DNA from: Pseudolactococcus plantarum
GTDB lineage: Bacteria; Bacillota; Bacilli; Lactobacillales; Streptococcaceae
Length of the DNA: 64,000 nucleotides
Assembly: GCF_002441715.1 (NCBI RefSeq)
Contig: NZ_JXJX01000005.1
Span: forward strand, 6,595 to 70,594
Direction: 5' to 3'
This document shows positions 60,304 through 64,000 of this stretch, piece by piece. The translations under genes were made by a program, and so were the position numbers. Within the stretch, counting starts at the first letter, position 1. Each line of letters opens with the position of its first letter. The notes beneath the pieces were generated by a model. It searched no databases. It saw nothing but the letters and a program-made list of their open reading frames with translations, and was not told where the DNA came from.

Positions 60304-60570
60304 TTATAGTTGGTGCATTGCTTCAAAAATAGCTTCATTCATGATTTTAATATCAACTTTCAAGGACACACCTAATGCTTCTAAATTTGAACGAATATCA
60401 GAAAATGAAGCTGTATTATCAATCTCAACAACCATATTCATCGTAAAAAAGCCATCCATAATTGTTTGTGAGATATCAATAATATTTATCTCAAGCTCTG
60501 CCAAACGTGTAGAAACTCCAGCTACAATCCCTGTTTTATCTTGTCCAATAACCGTTACAATCGCGCGCAT
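60304..60570 (-). CDS. ACT-domain protein (UPF0237)
   Basis: An 88-residue single ACT domain (MRAIVTVIGQDKTGIVAGVS, DISQTIMDGFFTMNMVVEID), a small ligand-sensing fold that usually binds amino acids. It precedes the UPF0210 gene by about 120 nt and is presumably its regulatory partner. GGAG ribosome site (AAGGAGATC). Confidence 0.92.
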   Translation of the reverse strand: MRAIVTVIGQDKTGIVAGVSTRLAELEINIIDISQTIMDGFFTMNMVVEIDNTASFSDIRSNLEALGVSLKVDIKIMNEAIFEAMHQL

Positions 60571-60764
60571 TTGATCTCCTTAATTTTATTATCATATAAT
60601 AGTTAATATGTATTATATCACAAAAACTACCCTTATAGATAGGTCTCTTGCTAATACTTTTGTCATTAAACCTAAGCTATATTGTTTATCATTATTTATT
60701 TTTAGAACATATTAGCTTAGTCAGCGCAAACCTATAAGGTGTGTTATTTGTTATCTTGAGACTT

Positions 60765-60793
60765 AAAAACACGACGAATCTTATCGTGTTTTT
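60765..60793 (-). terminator. Terminator after the FAD oxidoreductase
   Basis: A 10-bp stem (aaaaacacga and complement) with a 9-nt loop; T-run on the minus strand. Confidence 0.87.
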
Positions 60794-60830
60794 TGTGATG
60801 ATCATTCAATATGGCTAGCATTGTGCCACT

Positions 60831-62435
60831 TCAAATACCCGCCATAGGAGCATACTCTTTAATCAAAGCTTCTGCACATTTTAGGCCATCGATAGCAGCT
60901 GAAACAATCCCACCTGCAAATCCTGCACCTTCACCGCTTGGGTAAATCCCTTTTGTTGAGACGGATTGAAAGGTGTTCTCATCTCGATTTATCCTTAAAG
61001 GAGATGATGAGCGAGACTCCACACCTGTCATTACGGCGTCTAGCATGGCAAACCCATGCAATTTCTTATCAAGCCCTAATAATCCATCTTTTAAGGCATC
61101 TGAAATATAGTCTGGAAAGAGCGCAGTTAAATCCGTTGGCTTAACGCCTAAGGCATAACTTGGCGTCACAGTACCCATCTCTTTAGACGGTTGTCCCTTA
61201 AGAAAATCACCTACTAACTGTGCAGGCGCTTGATAGGTCCCCCCTCCTAATTCAAAGGCTTTCTTTTCCAGCTCTCTCTGAAATTCAATACCAGCTAGTG
61301 GATGATCACTAGCAAAATCTGAAGGAAAAACTTGGACTAAAAGACCACTATTGGCATTTTGTTGATTTCTAGCATGCTCACTCATCCCGTTTGTGACTAG
61401 GTATCCTGTTTCTGAAGCTGAAGGGACGACAAGACCTCCTGGACACATACAAAACGTATAAACCCCGCGGCCATTTTTTGCCTTGTGCGTTAATCTATAT
61501 TCTGCTGCACCTAATCTTTTATGTCCGGCAAACTCCTTATACTGTGCCTTATCGATCACAGCTTGAGGATGCTCCACTCGAACACCTACCGCAAAAGGTT
61601 TAGCGGTCATCATCACTCCCGCCTCATAGAGTTCACCAAACGTATCTCTAGCGCTATGGCCTATGGCAAAAATGGCTTGCTGTACGTCAATCACCTCACC
61701 AGTACTTAACGTTAAGCTCTTCAACTGCTGTTGTTCAAGATTAACCTGTTTAACCTGTGTATCAAATCTAACTTCACCACCTAGTTTGATGATTTCTTTA
61801 CGAATATTTTTGACAATATCTCTTAACAAATCTGTACCAACATGTGGGTGAGCTTTATATAGGATTTCTTCTGGTGCACCAGCATTTACCAACTCAGTTA
61901 ATACTTTTCGACCACGTAAATCCTTGACACGACTGGTCAGCTTGCCATCTGAAAATGTACCCGCACCACCTTCACCAAATTGAACATTTGATTTTGGATT
62001 TAACTTACCCTTTTGCCAAAAAGCATCGATTGATTGCACACGTTCATCGACTGCCTCACCACGTTCTAAAACAAGTGGCTTATACCCCATCTGTGCCAGT
62101 AACAAAGCAGCATACATCCCTGCGGGACCAAAGCCAACCACAACTGGTCTAGAGGTAAGCTGTTTAACTCCTTTTTGGGGATTTTGATAAGCTAATTCTG
62201 GTGTCAAAGCAACATGTTTAAACTTTCCTGTTAAAAATTTATGCTCATCTACTACGGTGATATCCACAGTATAGATAAAATTTATCTCACCCCGTTTTCT
62301 AGCATCTATAGACTCTTTGTAAATGCTTAAAGACAAGATATCTTTGGGCTTCATTTTTAGTTTTTTAGCTACTTGTAACTTAACAGCTGATACGTCATCT
62401 TGGATGGATAGTTTGATTTGTGTAATTCTAAGCAT
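60831..62435 (-). CDS. FAD-dependent oxidoreductase (COG2509-type)
   Basis: A 534-residue flavoprotein. A small N-terminal domain (about 1-85) precedes the FAD Rossmann motif RPVVVGFGPAGMYAALLLAQMG (split; near 98-117). Other landmarks are SNVQFGEGGAGTFSDGKLTS (near 150), AIFAIGHSARDTF (near 254) and the FAD end motif GIYPSGEGAGFAGGIVSAA (near 497). The family (uncharacterised FAD-dependent dehydrogenases) has no firm substrate. It is monocistronic, downstream of accA. Confidence 0.85.
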   Translation of the reverse strand: MLRITQIKLSIQDDVSAVKLQVAKKLKMKPKDILSLSIYKESIDARKRGEINFIYTVDITVVDEHKFLTGKFKHVALTPELAYQNPQKGVKQLTSRPVVVGFGPAGMYAALLLAQMGYKPLVLERGEAVDERVQSIDAFWQKGKLNPKSNVQFGEGGAGTFSDGKLTSRVKDLRGRKVLTELVNAGAPEEILYKAHPHVGTDLLRDIVKNIRKEIIKLGGEVRFDTQVKQVNLEQQQLKSLTLSTGEVIDVQQAIFAIGHSARDTFGELYEAGVMMTAKPFAVGVRVEHPQAVIDKAQYKEFAGHKRLGAAEYRLTHKAKNGRGVYTFCMCPGGLVVPSASETGYLVTNGMSEHARNQQNANSGLLVQVFPSDFASDHPLAGIEFQRELEKKAFELGGGTYQAPAQLVGDFLKGQPSKEMGTVTPSYALGVKPTDLTALFPDYISDALKDGLLGLDKKLHGFAMLDAVMTGVESRSSSPLRINRDENTFQSVSTKGIYPSGEGAGFAGGIVSAAIDGLKCAEALIKEYAPMAGI

Positions 62436-62512
62436 GCGTCTCTTTCTTTTAACCTTAGCCTAAGCACAGATTGTTCAATGATTTACTATTAATGCTATTA
62501 TAACATAACAAA

Positions 62513-62532
62513 AAAACGCTTGAACGCGTTTT
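62513..62532 (-). terminator. Terminator after accA
   Basis: AAAACGC pairs with GCGTTTT on the minus strand, followed by TTTTTTTGTT; the stem touches the accA stop. Confidence 0.8.
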
Positions 62533-63291
62533 TTAATATTTTCTAAATCTTTGATAACGTGCTTCTAGTAATGCTTCACTAGAAAGTTCAGATAAAATAG
62601 CTAGTTCAGAGATCAATGCTGCTTTAAGTTCAGCAATAGTATCCTCTTCTGAAATCACTTTATCGACAACACCATTTTCAAGTAAGTGTTTTGAGGTAAT
62701 TTTTAATAACTCTGCAGCTTCGGGTGCTCTTGATGAGTCTTTCCAAAGAATTGTTGCAAAGCCTTCAGGAGATAGGATGCTGTACATGGCGTTTTCCAAC
62801 ATCCACACACGATCTCCCACTGCTAAGGCAAGTGCTCCACCAGAACCACCCTCACCATTCACAATAGCGATGATTGGTACATTAAGATCACTCATCTCAA
62901 AGAGATTTTTAGCAATCGCCTCACCCTGACCTCGTTCTTCAGCACCAGAACCTGGAAAGGCTCCAGCCGTATTGATAAAGGTAATAATTGGTCTACCAAA
63001 CTTTTCTGCTTGTTTCATCAAGCGTAAAGCTTTGCGATAGCCTTCAGGATGTGGCTGACCAAAATTACGATCAAGATTATCTTGCAGGCTTTTTCCTTTT
63101 TGAATCCCAATCACTGTCACAGCTCGACCATCAAGACTTGCAATACCACCTACGATTGCACCATCGTCTCGAAAATTACGATCACCATGAAACTCTATAA
63201 AGTCATCAAATACTTCTCTAGCATAATCAAGTGTTGTTAAACGGTCTTGACTTCTCGCTAATTGCACGATCTTATTGGCACTATTAGGCAT
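62533..63291 (-). CDS. accA: Acetyl-CoA carboxylase carboxyltransferase alpha subunit
   Basis: A 252-residue subunit of the carboxyltransferase, forming malonyl-CoA for fatty acid synthesis. Landmarks: [20 protein letters not shown] (near 34), IGIQKGK (near 62), [20 protein letters not shown] (near 108), [20 protein letters not shown] (near 142) and [12 protein letters not shown]. It is shorter than E. coli AccA, as in other lactococci and streptococci. It overlaps accD by 8 nt and probably ends the fab/acc operon. Confidence 0.96.
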   Translation of the reverse strand: MPNSANKIVQLARSQDRLTTLDYAREVFDDFIEFHGDRNFRDDGAIVGGIASLDGRAVTVIGIQKGKSLQDNLDRNFGQPHPEGYRKALRLMKQAEKFGRPIITFINTAGAFPGSGAEERGQGEAIAKNLFEMSDLNVPIIAIVNGEGGSGGALALAVGDRVWMLENAMYSILSPEGFATILWKDSSRAPEAAELLKITSKHLLENGVVDKVISEEDTIAELKAALISELAILSELSSEALLEARYQRFRKY

Positions 63292-64000
63292 TTTCTTGTC
63301 CTCCTTTAGTAGGCTTAGTATGGAGTTTTAAAATTTGGCCAATAACACCTGATAGTTCAGTACGTTTGACAATCTTATCTATAAAGCCGTGTGCTAGTAA
63401 AAATTCTGCCTTTTGGAAATCCTCAGGTAATTTTTCTCTAACTGTCTGCTCAATCACACGACGTCCAGCAAACCCGATTAGGGTTTGTGGTTCTGCTAAT
63501 ATAATATCACCCAACATCGCAAAAGAAGCCGTAACACCACCTGTTGTAGGATCAGTCAACACTGTGATGTACAATAACCCAGCATTGCTATGACGTTTAG
63601 CAGCAGCTGATATTTTTGCCATCTGCATCAAGCTCATGATACCTTCTTGCATCCGTGCACCACCAGATGCCGTAAAAATCACAACTGGCAGTTTTTCTTG
63701 TGTGGCATGCTCAAACAATCTCGTGATTTTTTCACCAACAACAGTTCCCATAGATGCGATGATAAAATTAGCATCCATGATCCCAATCGCTATTTTTTGC
63801 CCTTCAATCGTTGCAACACCAGTTAAAACAGCCTCATCAAGACCTGTTTGTGCTTTAGCTGCTGCTAATTTTTCAGGATAGCCAGGAAACTGCAACGGAT
63901 CTGTTGAGTCGATACCTGTAAACAATTCTGTAAATGAATCCGCATCTACAACAATATTTAAGCGCTCAAACGCAGAGATTCTAAAGTTATAAGCACAAAA
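63284..64000 (-). CDS. accD: Acetyl-CoA carboxylase carboxyltransferase beta subunit (5' end beyond window)
   Basis: The open frame runs to the window edge, so the start lies outside. The first visible residues [18 protein letters not shown] are the end of the N-terminal zinc ribbon (the last zinc Cys and NFRIS), so only about 50 residues are missing. The carboxyltransferase core has [56 protein letters not shown] and [19 protein letters not shown] shorter TTG-started frame of 213 residues is not the real start. Confidence 0.95.
   Translation of the reverse strand, partial: FCAYNFRISAFERLNIVVDADSFTELFTGIDSTDPLQFPGYPEKLAAAKAQTGLDEAVLTGVATIEGQKIAIGIMDANFIIASMGTVVGEKITRLFEHATQEKLPVVIFTASGGARMQEGIMSLMQMAKISAAAKRHSNAGLLYITVLTDPTTGGVTASFAMLGDIILAEPQTLIGFAGRRVIEQTVREKLPEDFQKAEFLLAHGFIDKIVKRTELSGVIGQILKLHTKPTKGGQENA

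Noticed and set aside
63284-63925. Short accD of 213 residues
   Set aside because: The frame remains open to the window edge and encodes the conserved zinc-ribbon end upstream, so the gene is longer.

Overview
The window looks like a chromosomal segment of a low-GC Gram-positive coccus of the Streptococcaceae, most likely a Lactococcus or a close relative. The main reasons are protein-level resemblance (PepV, EstA, S1, MnmA and others), an ATP synthase operon in the order c-a-b-delta-alpha-gamma-beta-epsilon, an hrcA-grpE-dnaK operon without dnaJ, an EstA-type esterase between comEC and the atp operon, and a lactococcin-972-type bacteriocin locus. Species assignment is inference. Almost every gene is on the minus strand; only positions 27130-28182 and 36035-39311 carry plus-strand genes. 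Both window edges cut genes: a surface adhesin at the left and accD at the right.

Left to right: (1) 1-3210, the N-terminal 1070 codons of a huge MucBP-repeat surface protein, including a perfect 630-bp tandem duplication. (2) 3.7-9.0 kb: dipeptidase pepV with a PH/SHOCT-like partner, uvrC and rpsA. (3) 9.1-16.1 kb: a complete tryptophan operon trpEGDCFBA, with a small chorismate mutase/PchB-like gene between trpD and trpC, under a tRNA-Trp T-box whose UGG specifier can be located. (4) 16.3-21.1 kb: a lactococcin-972-family bacteriocin locus (Rgg-type regulator, bacteriocin, 8-TM permease, ABC ATPase, one-TM extracytoplasmic protein) with an unusual hairpin and direct-repeat promoter. (5) 21.3-24.0 kb: feoA-feoB plus a 44-residue Cys-rich FeoB-associated protein missed by ordinary ORF cut-offs. 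(6) 24.3-25.7 kb: infC-rpmI-rplT with a long attenuator leader and a non-canonical infC start codon. (7) 25.8-32.0 kb: OsmC-like and DHFR-like proteins, an AI-2E-type permease, mnmG, a DUF1456 protein and mnmA. (8) 32.2-35.9 kb: ribD-ribE-ribBA-ribH under an FMN riboswitch. (9) 36.0-39.3 kb, plus strand: birA, a HAD phosphatase and the two-subunit L-serine dehydratase sdaAB-sdaAA. (10) 39.4-46.0 kb: the F1Fo ATP synthase operon. (11) 46.0-52.7 kb: estA, the competence genes comEC and comEA, and a self-regulated HTH/ABC-2 efflux operon with a 30-bp perfect palindrome over its promoter. (12) 52.8-56.5 kb: hrcA-grpE-dnaK with two CIRCE operators. (13) 56.7-64.0 kb: a membrane protein, an LdcB/VanY carboxypeptidase with a histidine phosphatase, the ACT/UPF0210 pair, a large FAD oxidoreductase, and accD-accA.

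The window is rich in cis-regulation (T-box, FMN riboswitch, L20-type leader, CIRCE, many intrinsic terminators). Four genes (uvrC, the DUF1456 gene, birA, the HAD gene) share an extended -10 promoter placed 5-8 nt before an ATG that has no good Shine-Dalgarno site at normal spacing, which predicts leaderless mRNAs. The most system-like accessory region is the Rgg/lactococcin-972 locus. I see no tRNA, rRNA, CRISPR array, insertion sequence or prophage gene.
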